A model generated the notes under the pieces. That model made no database searches, had not been told where the DNA came from, and worked only from the letters and a program-made list of their open reading frames with translations. Positions 26,001 to 32,759 of a stretch of DNA of 32,759 nucleotides are shown in pieces. A program made the translations under genes and the position numbers. The stretch spans positions 1-32,759 of the forward strand of contig NZ_JAECZC010000110.1 of NCBI RefSeq assembly GCF_016056305.1. Direction: 5' to 3'. The DNA is from Amazonocrinis nigriterrae CENA67 (GTDB taxonomy: Bacteria; Cyanobacteriota; Cyanobacteriia; Cyanobacteriales; Nostocaceae). Position 1 is the first letter of the stretch; each line of letters opens with the position of its first letter.

Positions 26001-28162
26001 CCAGAGGAGAGTAGGGGTAAAAGTTCATCTTTTAACGTTTGTGTGGCGTAACGCTGGATAGGGCGAATACCCAAAGTATTGTTGCCACCGACAAAGGTTG
26101 CAAGGGTTAAATCGCTGGCGGCAATTTGTTCAATGACGCGCATGATATCGCGGTTGGTGAGTGCCAGTCCTCCATAATTTTCAGGTACTTGCATTCCCAA
26201 AAGCCCGCGATTTCCGAAATCGAGTACAATGTGCGGTGGTATCGAACGTCGCTCATCAATTAGACGAGAATTAATGCGTTCATTGGCGTAACTGCGAAAC
26301 CAATCGATAACATCGTTTGCCCGCTGTTTACTAATTTCCGCAACTGATGCCGATAAATACATTTTTGGTTCTGAGTAACTGAGAGGTTCTGTAGAGATTT
26401 GCTCAGAAATATTTTTTACTATATTTTTAGTACTGGAAGTATACAATACATCCAAACTGCCAGCTAAAAAGCTAGTTTGGCAACTGAGGCGTTGAATCTT
26501 CCCACTAGAAGTTTTGGGGATGCTGCCAGTTTTCAGTAACACTACGGCATACACTTCTAGTTCTTGAGCGTTCCATATTGCCTGACGGATAGCTTTTGCT
26601 ACTTCCTCCAATTCTCCATTCCGTATGTAACTGCGCTCTACTTCACAAGCCACCACTAACCGTTCAGTGCCATCAACTTCAACTGCAAATGCAGCGCTGG
26701 CACTGGGTCGCAAAGCTGGATGACTTGTTTGTGCGGTCAGTTCAATATCTTGGGGGTAATGATTGCGTCCCCGGATGACAATTAAGTCTTTAATGCGACC
26801 TGTAACAAATAGCTCACCATTGTGTAAAAATCCCAAATCTCCTGTACGCAGAAATGGGCCATCACCTGTATCTTGCAAGTATGCACCGAAGGTATTTTCT
26901 GTCTCAAGAGGTCGATTCCAGTAACCACCAGCGACGCTAGAACCAGCAACCCAGATTTCACCGACTTGATTCGGGGCGCAAGTAGTTAAAGTTTCTGGGT
27001 TGGCTATAACAATTTGTTGTTCTAGTATGGCTCGACCACAACTGACGATTTTCTGGACTTTACCACTTTCTTGGTTTGATAGAACTACTTGGTTTTGCTC
27101 TAAAGCTTCGCTCTGCACTTTTTCAACTACGGGTGCAGCAGCTTTGGTTCCACCACATACAAATAAAGTTGCTTCTGCCAAACCGTAACATGGGTAAAAT
27201 GCCTTGTGAGAAAATCCACACTCAGCAAAGGCATTTGTGAATTGTTCTATGGTTTCGGCGCGTACCTTTTCGGCTCCGTTGAAAGCCACAGTCCAAGTAC
27301 TTAAGTCAAGGTTTAACCGTTGTTCGGGGGGAATTTTACTGACACACAAGTCATAAGCAAAATTGGGGCCGCCGCTGGTAGTAGCTTTGTAGCGAGAAAT
27401 CGCTTCTAACCAACGCACAGGACGCTGTAAAAAAGCTACCGGAGACATGAGAATGCATGGTACACCCATATACAAAGGTTGCAGCACATTGCCAATTAAA
27501 CCCATGTCATGGTACAGGGGCAACCAGCCGACAACTATGGTTTCCTGGGTATGTTGAAATCCTTGCTGGATTAATAATTGATTGTGGAGGAGATTTTGAT
27601 GGCTGACCATTACTCCTTTGGGAGTAGCGGTAGAGCCGGAAGTATACTGAAGAAATGCCAGTGTGTCGCTATTAACCTTGGTAGGCTGCCAATCAGGAGC
27701 AAGGTTGCTGGCAATATCATCGGTGGCTAGCCAATGCAAAGCTGCGAGTTCTGGTGCTTGTTTAAAGCTATGTTCAATATTGGTGAAAACAGATGTTGTG
27801 GTGAGTGCGAAAGCAGCCTGTGCATCAGCCACTATGGCTTGCAATCGGTTCATGCGTTGGTTGCGTCGCGGTGGATACACAGGAACGGCAATCACTCCAG
27901 CATATAAACACCCGAAAAAAGCAGCGATAAATTCTATTCCAGGCGGGTAGAGTAGGAGTGCCCTTTCTCCAGTGGCTTTCATGCTCTTCAGCACCACAGC
28001 GATCGCTTTTGCCTTTTGGTCTAACTCTTGATAAGTTAGGTTGACTTCTTCTGTTTCTGTGTTGTGCAAAAAGGTAAAAGCCAGTTTGTTTGGTTGGGAG
28101 AGCGCCCGATCGCACAATATATCTACTAGACTGGAGAATTTAACGAGATTTTCTAAAAGCAA
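23093..28162 (-). CDS. FAAL - acyl-CoA dehydrogenase - ACP - alpha-oxoamine synthase megaenzyme
   Basis: A 1689-residue assembly-line protein. Residues 1-575: fatty-acyl-AMP ligase (YTSGSTATPKG at 173-183, YGLAEATLF, C-terminal Lys555 in SSGKIQR). Residues 610-1000: acyl-CoA dehydrogenase-like flavodomain (ITEPGAGSNP, catalytic Glu970 in FEGPTE). Residues 1165-1240: acyl carrier protein with phosphopantetheine Ser1199 in GLDSVTG. Residues 1270-1689: PLP-dependent alpha-oxoamine synthase (SASRVVSGEKPLH, DEAHS with Asp1496, PLP Lys1531 in GTLSKSF). Expected chemistry: load a fatty acid onto the ACP, desaturate it, then condense it with an amino acid, with CO2 loss, to an alpha-amino ketone. All catalytic residues seen are intact. 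The start is a TTG at 28162 supported by AGGGGAG seven bases upstream. It is not BioF, which lacks the other domains. The product is unknown. Confidence 0.93.
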   Translation of the reverse strand: MLLENLVKFSSLVDILCDRALSQPNKLAFTFLHNTETEEVNLTYQELDQKAKAIAVVLKSMKATGERALLLYPPGIEFIAAFFGCLYAGVIAVPVYPPRRNQRMNRLQAIVADAQAAFALTTTSVFTNIEHSFKQAPELAALHWLATDDIASNLAPDWQPTKVNSDTLAFLQYTSGSTATPKGVMVSHQNLLHNQLLIQQGFQHTQETIVVGWLPLYHDMGLIGNVLQPLYMGVPCILMSPVAFLQRPVRWLEAISRYKATTSGGPNFAYDLCVSKIPPEQRLNLDLSTWTVAFNGAEKVRAETIEQFTNAFAECGFSHKAFYPCYGLAEATLFVCGGTKAAAPVVEKVQSEALEQNQVVLSNQESGKVQKIVSCGRAILEQQIVIANPETLTTCAPNQVGEIWVAGSSVAGGYWNRPLETENTFGAYLQDTGDGPFLRTGDLGFLHNGELFVTGRIKDLIVIRGRNHYPQDIELTAQTSHPALRPSASAAFAVEVDGTERLVVACEVERSYIRNGELEEVAKAIRQAIWNAQELEVYAVVLLKTGSIPKTSSGKIQRLSCQTSFLAGSLDVLYTSSTKNIVKNISEQISTEPLSYSEPKMYLSASVAEISKQRANDVIDWFRSYANERINSRLIDERRSIPPHIVLDFGNRGLLGMQVPENYGGLALTNRDIMRVIEQIAASDLTLATFVGGNNTLGIRPIQRYATQTLKDELLPLLSSGREMAALAITEPGAGSNPRAISATAVANGKGGWQLHGTKIWSGSAAWAGVINVFVQLLDANGQSSGMTAFVVRQGTPGLRIGPEALTMGMRGMVQNTIYLNDVPVEPSQLLWRPGAGMEVAQDTFMFARLGLGAISVGGMKRVAQLMHRYATRRSIATGSLLENPVTLARFSEVTAAITAVETLVRLIADLLDTGQNVPEEAYVACKTSGPEFLWKAADTLVQLLGGRGYLENNLAPQILRDARLFRIFEGPTETLNMFLGSRVLHSSKELDYFLSQTLGAPAVSNRLQDAAQSINARCGSNSVFGERSSASRWASVLIGELATYAILLAAVQKAYQSNQSPPISRAVEWAQMKFELTLNNALMGTPDELVALSAKQTTNLVSSYSETIGDLEQTLFGEDHAVDELLRQNLATANPTQSNHSRESFSLNGKGLATNWQISPYTAESIQNWLTKWIANELGVELDAIDIDKSFAEYGLDSVTGIKLVSDLGNWLGRELSANSTWDYPTIASLAEHLAQEIEIPTVTNSLGINEVTSKVMNNGRIKYPDEKIPAIASANNNEIPLEYYNFDFAPEYLNLKQRLAEIKIMGGNPYFRVNEKVSDDTAIINGQELINYSSYNYLGMSGDAVVTSAAIEAIARYGTSVSASRVVSGEKPLHQELEKELAQLVGVEDCIVYVSGHATNVTTIGHLFGSKDLILYDSLIHNSILEGCSLSGAKTLPFPHNNWESLDKILSDRRAEFQKVLVAIEGVYSVDGDIPELPQLIEIKKRHKVFLMVDEAHSIGVLGKHGRGIGEYFGIDPQDVDLWMGTLSKSFASCGGYIAGSKALVEYLKYTAPGFLYSVGITPANAAAALSAIQVLKAQPQRVAKLHERAQLFLKLARKHNIDTGLCKNSPVIPVIVGNSSQCVQLSQALFERGINVQPMIYPSVAENAARLRFFINCTHSEKQIRLTIDAIASELARICPDYGVKV

Positions 28163-28169
28163 ATTTTGA

Positions 28170-28176
28170 CTCCCCT
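28170..28176 (-). promoter_or_regulatory. Shine-Dalgarno deciding a TTG start
   Basis: AGGGGAG on the minus strand, 7 bases before TTG at 28160-28162. An in-frame TAG 36 bases further upstream, and no ATG before residue 61 (inside the adenylation domain), make TTG the likely start of the megaenzyme. Confidence 0.75.
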
Positions 28177-28301
28177 GAAATACTAAATTCAGCTAGCAAC
28201 TTTCATGTCTTTAAATTTACCAAGATTACCTTAAAAAGGGACTTAGCAGATCACAAAACAGACACTAAGATACTTAGCTAGTTCTCGCGCGTGGAGTTGA
28301 A

Positions 28302-28321
28302 CAATCATGGTAATATGATTG
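28302..28321. promoter_or_regulatory. Palindrome upstream of the megaenzyme, possible operator
   Basis: Perfect 7-bp arms CAATCAT and ATGATTG with a 6-base spacer, followed by a further half-site CAATCA at 28326-28331. It lies about 140 bp upstream of the TTG start, in the 313-bp gap behind the SDR gene, which otherwise holds only AT-rich DNA. The gap is long enough for a separate promoter for the megaenzyme. Confidence 0.45.
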
Positions 28322-28475
28322 CCTACAATCAAATTCGTTAATGCATATTAGGCTCTATTTGTACAGTGTGTAGTTATAAAAAATTGGGCAAAAAATCACT
28401 GTATCTAGAAGAAATATTGTATCAGTATAGTTGAGGTAATTTTCGAGAAGTTGTAATAGTCACACAATGATGATA

Positions 28476-29348
28476 TTAGGAATTTTTGGGTAAACCAAGG
28501 TATTGAATAATCAGTTTATCAAGCAGGCGATCGCTTAAAATTTTCGACAGCCAGATACTCATTCGGGCATCCCATCCCACTACATAACGAGTTTTTGGTT
28601 TTTTAGCGCTCAGCGCTTTGGCTACTGCTTTGCCAACTTCTGATGCAGGAAAACCATTCTGGCTTAACTTTTTGGCTGTGTTACGGGTGGCATCTACAGC
28701 TAGTGAGTATAATTCCAACGCTTGAGGCGGCAATTTGTTCAAGATATCATCGGCTAAAGTTATGGACTTATTCCAAATTGGCGTTGTCACTGTGCCAGGT
28801 TCAATAATTACAACCTCAATACCCCAAGGTTGCAGTTCTACCCGCAGCGCATCTGTAAGTGCTTCTAATGCAAATTTGGAAGCAGAATAAGGGCCGAGAA
28901 AAGGCACAGCAACTTTGCCGTTGTCAGAACTAATGTTGATCACACGACCTTGTGCTTTTCTTAAAAGTGGTAAAAATGCCTGAGTAACCGCTATCTGTCC
29001 AATCACATTTACTTCCAGTTGCTTCCTTAACTCATCAATAGGAAGAAATTCTAGTGGCCCAGCCACGGCGATACCAGCATTGTTGACTAAACCAGCCAAA
29101 CCAACATCATTTAAAGTTGCGCTGATAGTGTTTGCTGCTGCTTGAATCGACGCTTCATCGGTGACATCTAACAAAAACGGTGTCAATCTAGCTGAGGTTT
29201 TACTTTTTAACTGCTCACCATCAACATCACGCCGCACACCAGCGAATACCTGGTATCCTAAATTATCTAGGTAAATAGCACTGGCTTCACCTATTCCACT
29301 TGATGCACCAGTAATCACCACTGCTTGAAAAGTTTCTTTGCCAGCCAT
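28476..29348 (-). CDS. Short-chain dehydrogenase/reductase
   Basis: A 290-residue classical SDR. The NAD(P)-binding motif is TGASSGIG (13-20), followed by VRR, which suggests NADPH; NNAG is at 89-92. The catalytic set is Ser141, Tyr154 and Lys158 (YSASK). The C-terminal part (about 230-290) is longer than the minimal SDR, as in retinol-dehydrogenase and 3-ketosphinganine-reductase-like members acting on hydrophobic ketones. It precedes the alpha-oxoamine synthase gene on the same strand, so reduction of the amino ketone made by that enzyme is the natural hypothesis. ATG at 29348. The substrate is an inference from context. Confidence 0.88.
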   Translation of the reverse strand: MAGKETFQAVVITGASSGIGEASAIYLDNLGYQVFAGVRRDVDGEQLKSKTSARLTPFLLDVTDEASIQAAANTISATLNDVGLAGLVNNAGIAVAGPLEFLPIDELRKQLEVNVIGQIAVTQAFLPLLRKAQGRVINISSDNGKVAVPFLGPYSASKFALEALTDALRVELQPWGIEVVIIEPGTVTTPIWNKSITLADDILNKLPPQALELYSLAVDATRNTAKKLSQNGFPASEVGKAVAKALSAKKPKTRYVVGWDARMSIWLSKILSDRLLDKLIIQYLGLPKNS

Positions 29349-29496
29349 TGAGGTAAATTAAATCCTACAAAAATGAGAAGATATGCTTAGAGCAAAGTCA
29401 AGGAATTAGTTATTAGTCTACTCAAAATCAGTAACACTTTTTAATGTAAGTACAAGTTGCCTCTTAAAAGCATAAAAATACAGCAGTAGCCAGTAG

Positions 29497-29524
29497 GGTG
29501 CGTTGTCGCCCAGCGCAACGCACC
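29497..29524. repeat. GGTGCGTTG palindromic repeat
   Basis: Perfect 9-bp arms GGTGCGTTG and CAACGCACC with a 10-base loop; a third arm GGTGCGTTA follows near 29539. This is a repeat type often seen between cyanobacterial genes. It lies in the 226-bp divergent promoter region of the SDR and Rieske genes. Confidence 0.75.
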
Positions 29525-29574
29525 AACAACAATTCAAGGTGCGTTAGCCCTCTGCCTAGAGTGAGATTAAAAAT

Positions 29575-30654
29575 ATGGAATTACAAAAACCACATCTAAC
29601 TCCGCCGTTTACCAAGGGTCATATCTCGGTAGCACGGATGACAAACTATTGGTACATTGCTTGTCAGTCCCAAGAACTAACTGACAAGCCACTTGTCCGT
29701 ACAGTTATTGGTATTCCCTTGGTGCTTTTTCGGGGAGGAGATGGTAAGGCTGCTGCTCTTTTAGATAGATGTCCGCACCGTAACATAGCGCTGTCTTTGG
29801 GACAGGTTGTTAACGGTAATCTCGAATGTCCTTATCACGGGTGGCAGTTTGACAATAGTGGTACTTGTCAAGTAGTGCCTGGTTTGTGTAGTGTTCCAGA
29901 TCAGAGTGGCACAAGAGCGGTAGCATACCCAGTCGTTGAGCAAGATGGCTTTGTATGGGTTTTTGGCAATGCTGATATCGAGCCGGAAACACTTCCCTAC
30001 CAGTTTCCCAACATTAATGACAGCAGTTATACAACCTGGCGTGAAGAGTTTGCTTATGAGTGTACTCTCCATGCTGCTTTAGAGAATATCACGGATGTAT
30101 CACATACTCCTTTTGTTCACACAGGTTTGTTACGTGGCGATCCCAAAAGAAAACAAATCACGGTTGCCATTAGAAATCAGTCGAATGGTATTGAGATTGA
30201 GTACCTTGATGAACCACGTCCTAGCGGTCTTGCCGCCCAAATCATTGCACCTAATGTGACGGAAGTCAACCATTTTGACCGCTTTCTACTACCATCTATG
30301 GCACAAGTAGAGTATCGGTTCGGAAACAACTATAACCTGCTGGTTACTCAAGCTATGACTCCGGTGTCTGATTTCCAAATCCGCAACTTTTTGGTTGTCA
30401 CTTTTCGTTTAGGACTTCCTGGTTGGGTGATGCAACCTTTAGTGAAGTTTTTATTATCAAGCATTATTCGTCAAGATGGTGTTGTTCTCAAAGCTCAGGC
30501 GGAGAATATTCGCCGTTTTGGTGGTGAACAATTTATGTCTACAGATGTTGATTTAGTAAGTTCTCAAATTTGGTTTATGCTTCAGCAAGCAGAACGTGGT
30601 GAACTGCGCCAACCAAAGGAGATTAGTGAAAAGCGTGTTCAGATTCTTATTTAA
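29575..30654 (+). CDS. Rieske non-haem iron oxygenase
   Basis: A 359-residue oxygenase subunit that uses an electron donor encoded elsewhere to hydroxylate, desaturate or demethylate a substrate. The [2Fe-2S] Rieske centre is Cys66-x-His68 and Cys85-x-x-His88 (CPHR, CPYHGW). The mononuclear iron site fits ExxxDxxHxxxxH with Glu170, Asp174, His177 and His182 (ENITDVSHTPFVH). The vanillate-demethylase/pheophorbide-oxygenase-like layout has no C-terminal membrane helix pair that I can see. It is divergent from the SDR and faces away from the synthase series; sharing a 226-bp promoter region with it suggests co-regulation and a tailoring role, but does not prove it. ATG at 29575. Confidence 0.9.
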   Translation: MELQKPHLTPPFTKGHISVARMTNYWYIACQSQELTDKPLVRTVIGIPLVLFRGGDGKAAALLDRCPHRNIALSLGQVVNGNLECPYHGWQFDNSGTCQVVPGLCSVPDQSGTRAVAYPVVEQDGFVWVFGNADIEPETLPYQFPNINDSSYTTWREEFAYECTLHAALENITDVSHTPFVHTGLLRGDPKRKQITVAIRNQSNGIEIEYLDEPRPSGLAAQIIAPNVTEVNHFDRFLLPSMAQVEYRFGNNYNLLVTQAMTPVSDFQIRNFLVVTFRLGLPGWVMQPLVKFLLSSIIRQDGVVLKAQAENIRRFGGEQFMSTDVDLVSSQIWFMLQQAERGELRQPKEISEKRVQILI

Positions 30655-30714
30655 CTTGACCCAATAATTACTAATTCGTAATTCGCTTCGGCAGTACGGT
30701 CTTGGGGTTTCACG

Positions 30715-30767
30715 CCACTCCCAAAGGCTGGCGGGAAACCCACCCACAGGGGTGGCTCCCCAAGTGG
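30715..30767. repeat. Dispersed GGGAAACCC palindrome, copy C (diverged)
   Basis: Outer arms CCACT and AGTGG, inner core GGCGGGAAACCCACCCAC. It is embedded in a wider palindrome: CGGCAGT near 30690 pairs with ACTGCCG near 30772, flanked by TAATTCGTAATT on both sides. Nested inverted repeats without a gene. Confidence 0.7.
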
Positions 30768-30826
30768 AGTAACTGCCGAAACCGTAAGGGTAATTCGTAA
30801 TTTTTGAATTTAAGGCTAATTCTATT

Positions 30827-31016
30827 AGGACTTACGCAAGTGTCATATTTTTTTGGTGTGAGTTGTACTAGGTCAAGAGTCAAGAGTCCAAAAATCAAAG
30901 TTTTTTGAACGCCAGTCGCGCGGCTGTCGGGAAACCCGCCCACGGCGCTGGCTCCCCTTGACTCTTGATTATTGACTGCCAGCGCAGAAAATATTTGTGC
31001 CAGTTGCGTAAGTCCT
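30827..31016. mobile_element. MITE-like element with AGGACTTACGCAA ends
   Basis: Perfect 13-bp terminal inverted repeats AGGACTTACGCAA (30827-30839) and TTGCGTAAGTCCT (31004-31016) bound 190 bp without a transposase. It encloses GTCAAGA-type tandem repeat and copy D of the dispersed palindrome. No clear target duplication was identified. The remainder of 30655-31195 contains no gene. Confidence 0.75.
30907..30955. repeat. Dispersed GGGAAACCC palindrome, copy D
   Basis: A 49-bp unit beginning GAACGCCAGTCGCGCGG, with core TCGGGAAACCCGCCCAC and ending GCGCTGGCTCC. It is identical base for base to copy E at 31660-31708. It is flanked by GTCAAGAGTC on the left and GACTCTTGA on the right, inside the MITE-like element. 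Confidence 0.9.
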
Positions 31017-31195
31017 GTTAGTGTAATATTCTGCATGTCTGATGGGTAGGAATTTTTTAGCTACCAATTTGTGAAATAATGTACTTACCCATTTAAGTAT
31101 GCGTAGAGGCAAAGCTTTTTGCTGTAGGTATTGCGCTTTCAGGAAATGGATCAAGTCGAATTGGAGTAGACAATATGAGTATATTGTATTGAGCC

Positions 31196-31621
31196 ATGAA
31201 AAACTTAATTGTCTACGTTTTGTTGTTAGGAGTTGCTACTACATTATTAGTTAATAACCGCAGTATTGCTAACGAATCTGTGAATAAGAATAATTTCATT
31301 GTTGCACAAGCTGCTAGTAATGAAGAATTCATTGCTAGGGGTACAGAACCTTTTTGGAATGTTACTGTTAGCAAACGGGGAATTGTTTACAATTCACCAG
31401 GAACGCAACAGGTAAAATTCCCTTATGTCGCACCATTGAAAGCAGAGGGGCGTCCCGCAGATTTGGTAAGAGTATACCGATTAAAAGGCACAGGCAACAA
31501 TACTTTAATTATTCAGAAAGTCAGCGCTTGTAGTGATGGAATGTCAGATAAAAATTATCCCTACTCGGCTATTTTCATTCAAGGTAATAAAATTTTGGAA
31601 GGTTGTGCAGAGAAAAAATGA
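31196..31621 (+). CDS. Small secreted protein, COG3650-like
   Basis: A 141-residue protein with an N-terminal signal (MKNLIVYVLLLGVATTLLV, residues 1-19, cleavage possibly after IAN or later at AQA). The mature part starts EEFIARGTEPFWNVTV, a motif of the COG3650-type uncharacterised envelope proteins (RGxEPFW), continues as a beta-rich domain and has two Cys (about 111 and 137) that could form a disulfide outside the cytoplasm. Function is not known. ATG at 31196; no clear Shine-Dalgarno. It is a single gene between repeat blocks. Confidence 0.7.
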   Translation: MKNLIVYVLLLGVATTLLVNNRSIANESVNKNNFIVAQAASNEEFIARGTEPFWNVTVSKRGIVYNSPGTQQVKFPYVAPLKAEGRPADLVRVYRLKGTGNNTLIIQKVSACSDGMSDKNYPYSAIFIQGNKILEGCAEKK

Positions 31622-31659
31622 TATTTTTGGAAGTTGATGACTGATGACTGATGGCTGAT

Positions 31660-31708
31660 GAACGCCAGTCGCGCGGCTGTCGGGAAACCCGCCCACGGCG
31701 CTGGCTCC
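31660..31708. repeat. Dispersed GGGAAACCC palindrome, copy E
   Basis: Identical over 49 bp to copy D. It splits a run of TGATGACTGATGGC tandem repeat, which continues on both sides (ACTGATGGCTGATG before, TGATGACTGATGGCTG after), so the palindrome appears to have jumped into an existing repeat array. Confidence 0.92.
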
Positions 31709-32233
31709 TGATGACTGATGGCTGATGACTGTTGGCTTTGTTATCCGCCTGGGATAAATTCCCAGCTTCATAGCTAAAGCCTACTGAAGTAGACTAAAGA
31801 TTTTTGGGGATATTTAGTCATCTATTCGATGACTTTTGCTATTAACAAGGAAGTTTAATTCCTCACAAGATGCGACTTTGACGTAAAGTTGACACTCACG
31901 ACAACATTACATCAAAGTCGTATATTTGTATCAGGTATTTTGTGAAATTGTATAACCTGCTGTTCCACCTGTTCGCCAGTCAAGTGGTATACAATTGAAA
32001 ATCTGTATAAACGCAACTTTCTTATCAACTCTCATTTATGTATCCTATTGACACACAATAAATAAGTCTATTAATAGTGGTTGTGAATTTTCCCTCATTG
32101 ATACATATCGATTATCCCTCTCAAGGCTAGTGCCTGATATTTCTCAATGAGTCAGTACTAATAAAGAGTTGATGAGAGCAAAGTCACGTAATCCAAAGAC
32201 ATTACAGATATTATATGGGAGCAGTAATGTTTG
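31709..32233 (+). promoter_or_regulatory. Long, structured region before the permease gene
   Basis: No reading frame of note. Several inverted repeats could fold in a leader transcript: CGACTTTGA/TCAAAGTCG (31873-31881 and 31912-31920), AGTCATC/GATGACT near 31817 and CTCATTGA/TCAATGAG (32094-32101 and 32144-32151). A four-codon frame ATGTTTGATGGCTAA at 32227 overlaps the permease start. No known riboswitch consensus was recognised. Confidence 0.4.
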
Positions 32234-32758
32234 ATGGCTAAACCAATTAGTTTAACAAACCGTTTCAGCAGACAATTGATGCACTGGTTGCTGGTTGAAG
32301 ACCGACAAGAGAAGAAAGGGCCTTACAGAAAGGAAGAAATACACCGCAAACACCCTTGGTGGCAGGTAATGTGCTTGACTGGTGTAGATTATTTCTCGAC
32401 ACTTGGTTACCAACCTGGAATTGCAGCACTAGCAGCAGGTGCGCTTTCTCCTCTGGCTACGCTGATTCTAGTTCTTTTAACACTGTTTGGGGCTTTGCCT
32501 ATTTATCGAGTTGTGGCTGCGAAAAGTCCTCATGGTGAAGGGTCGATCGCAATGCTGGAACATTTGCTATCTTGGTGGCAAGGTAAGCTGTTTGTACTGT
32601 GTTTACTTGGCTTTGTTGCAACAGACTTCATCATTACTATTACACTTTCGGCTGCTGATGCCACGGCTCACATTATCGAAAATCCGCTGGCGCCAAATTG
32701 GCTTCACCATCAAGAAGTTGGTATCACGCTGATTTTACAGCAGTTTTCAGATGAATAG
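32234..32758 (+). CDS. APC-superfamily permease, N-terminal part, probably interrupted
   Basis: Membrane transporter of the amino acid/polyamine/potassium type. The visible part has a polar N-terminus (1-40), then [30 protein letters not shown] with the broken first helix, further helices at about 65-90 and 110-130, and the conserved [16 protein letters not shown]. Family members are several hundred residues long, but this frame closes with TAG at 32756-32758 after 174 codons, in the middle of what should be a transmembrane helix (VGITLIL). The +1 frame reads Ala-Val-Phe there, which suits the family better, so a small deletion or an inserted element just beyond is possible. The window ends one base later. 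ATG at 32234 preferred over the adjacent TTG. Substrate unknown. Confidence 0.65.
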   Translation: MAKPISLTNRFSRQLMHWLLVEDRQEKKGPYRKEEIHRKHPWWQVMCLTGVDYFSTLGYQPGIAALAAGALSPLATLILVLLTLFGALPIYRVVAAKSPHGEGSIAMLEHLLSWWQGKLFVLCLLGFVATDFIITITLSAADATAHIIENPLAPNWLHHQEVGITLILQQFSDE

Positions 32759-32759
32759 A

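Noticed and set aside
31709-32233. c-di-AMP (ydaO-type) riboswitch before the permease
   Set aside because: The conserved GGGGAACC-like and pseudo-symmetric parts were not found by eye.

Overview
The window looks like chromosomal DNA of a filamentous, probably heterocyst-forming cyanobacterium (Nostocales). This is inferred from many GCGATCGC (HIP1) octamers, heptamer and octamer tandem repeats between genes, dispersed palindromes and MITE-like elements, and the gene content (squalene-hopene cyclase, a cyanobacterial Atx1-type copper chaperone, a VanZ-like protein, a multidomain acyl-AMP ligase). No tRNA, rRNA, CRISPR array or intact transposase gene was seen.

Layout. 1-2.8 kb: a hopanoid pair, an hpnB-like glycosyltransferase running off the left edge and, divergent from it, shc. 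2.9-8.5 kb: mostly single genes, namely an exported truncated haemoglobin, a FAD monooxygenase, an FtsH-like M41 protease without an AAA domain, a GGDEF protein and an Atx1-like copper chaperone. 8.9-14 kb: alaS, then a probable accessory patch with an OLD-like AAA ATPase and a DUF433/DUF5615 toxin-antitoxin-like pair. 14.07-14.43 kb: one MITE-like element inserted into the loop of another. 14.5-18.1 kb: DUF4870 and VanZ-like membrane proteins, a small conserved-looking protein, a seven-box DnaA cluster (candidate oriC) and dnaA. 18.3-19.7 kb: an HtrA/HhoA-type protease whose N-terminus is built from repeat DNA.

19.8-30.7 kb is the most interesting part. Four minus-strand genes lie in series (SDR, a 1689-residue FAAL/acyl-CoA dehydrogenase/ACP/alpha-oxoamine synthase, a sugar-lactone-oxidase-like flavoenzyme, a B12-binding radical SAM enzyme), with a Rieske oxygenase divergent from the SDR. 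The domain logic predicts activation of a fatty acid on an ACP, alpha,beta-desaturation, decarboxylative condensation with an amino acid to an alpha-amino ketone, ketone reduction and oxidative or methyl tailoring. A sphingoid-base-like amino lipid or related amine is a reasonable inference; the product cannot be read from the sequence.

30.7-32.8 kb is repeat-rich, with a small secreted COG3650-like protein and the start of an APC-superfamily permease whose frame closes one base before the window ends. Intergenic DNA is unusually rich in repeats, and in at least two genes (hpnB-like, htrA-like) repeat DNA lies inside the reading frame.
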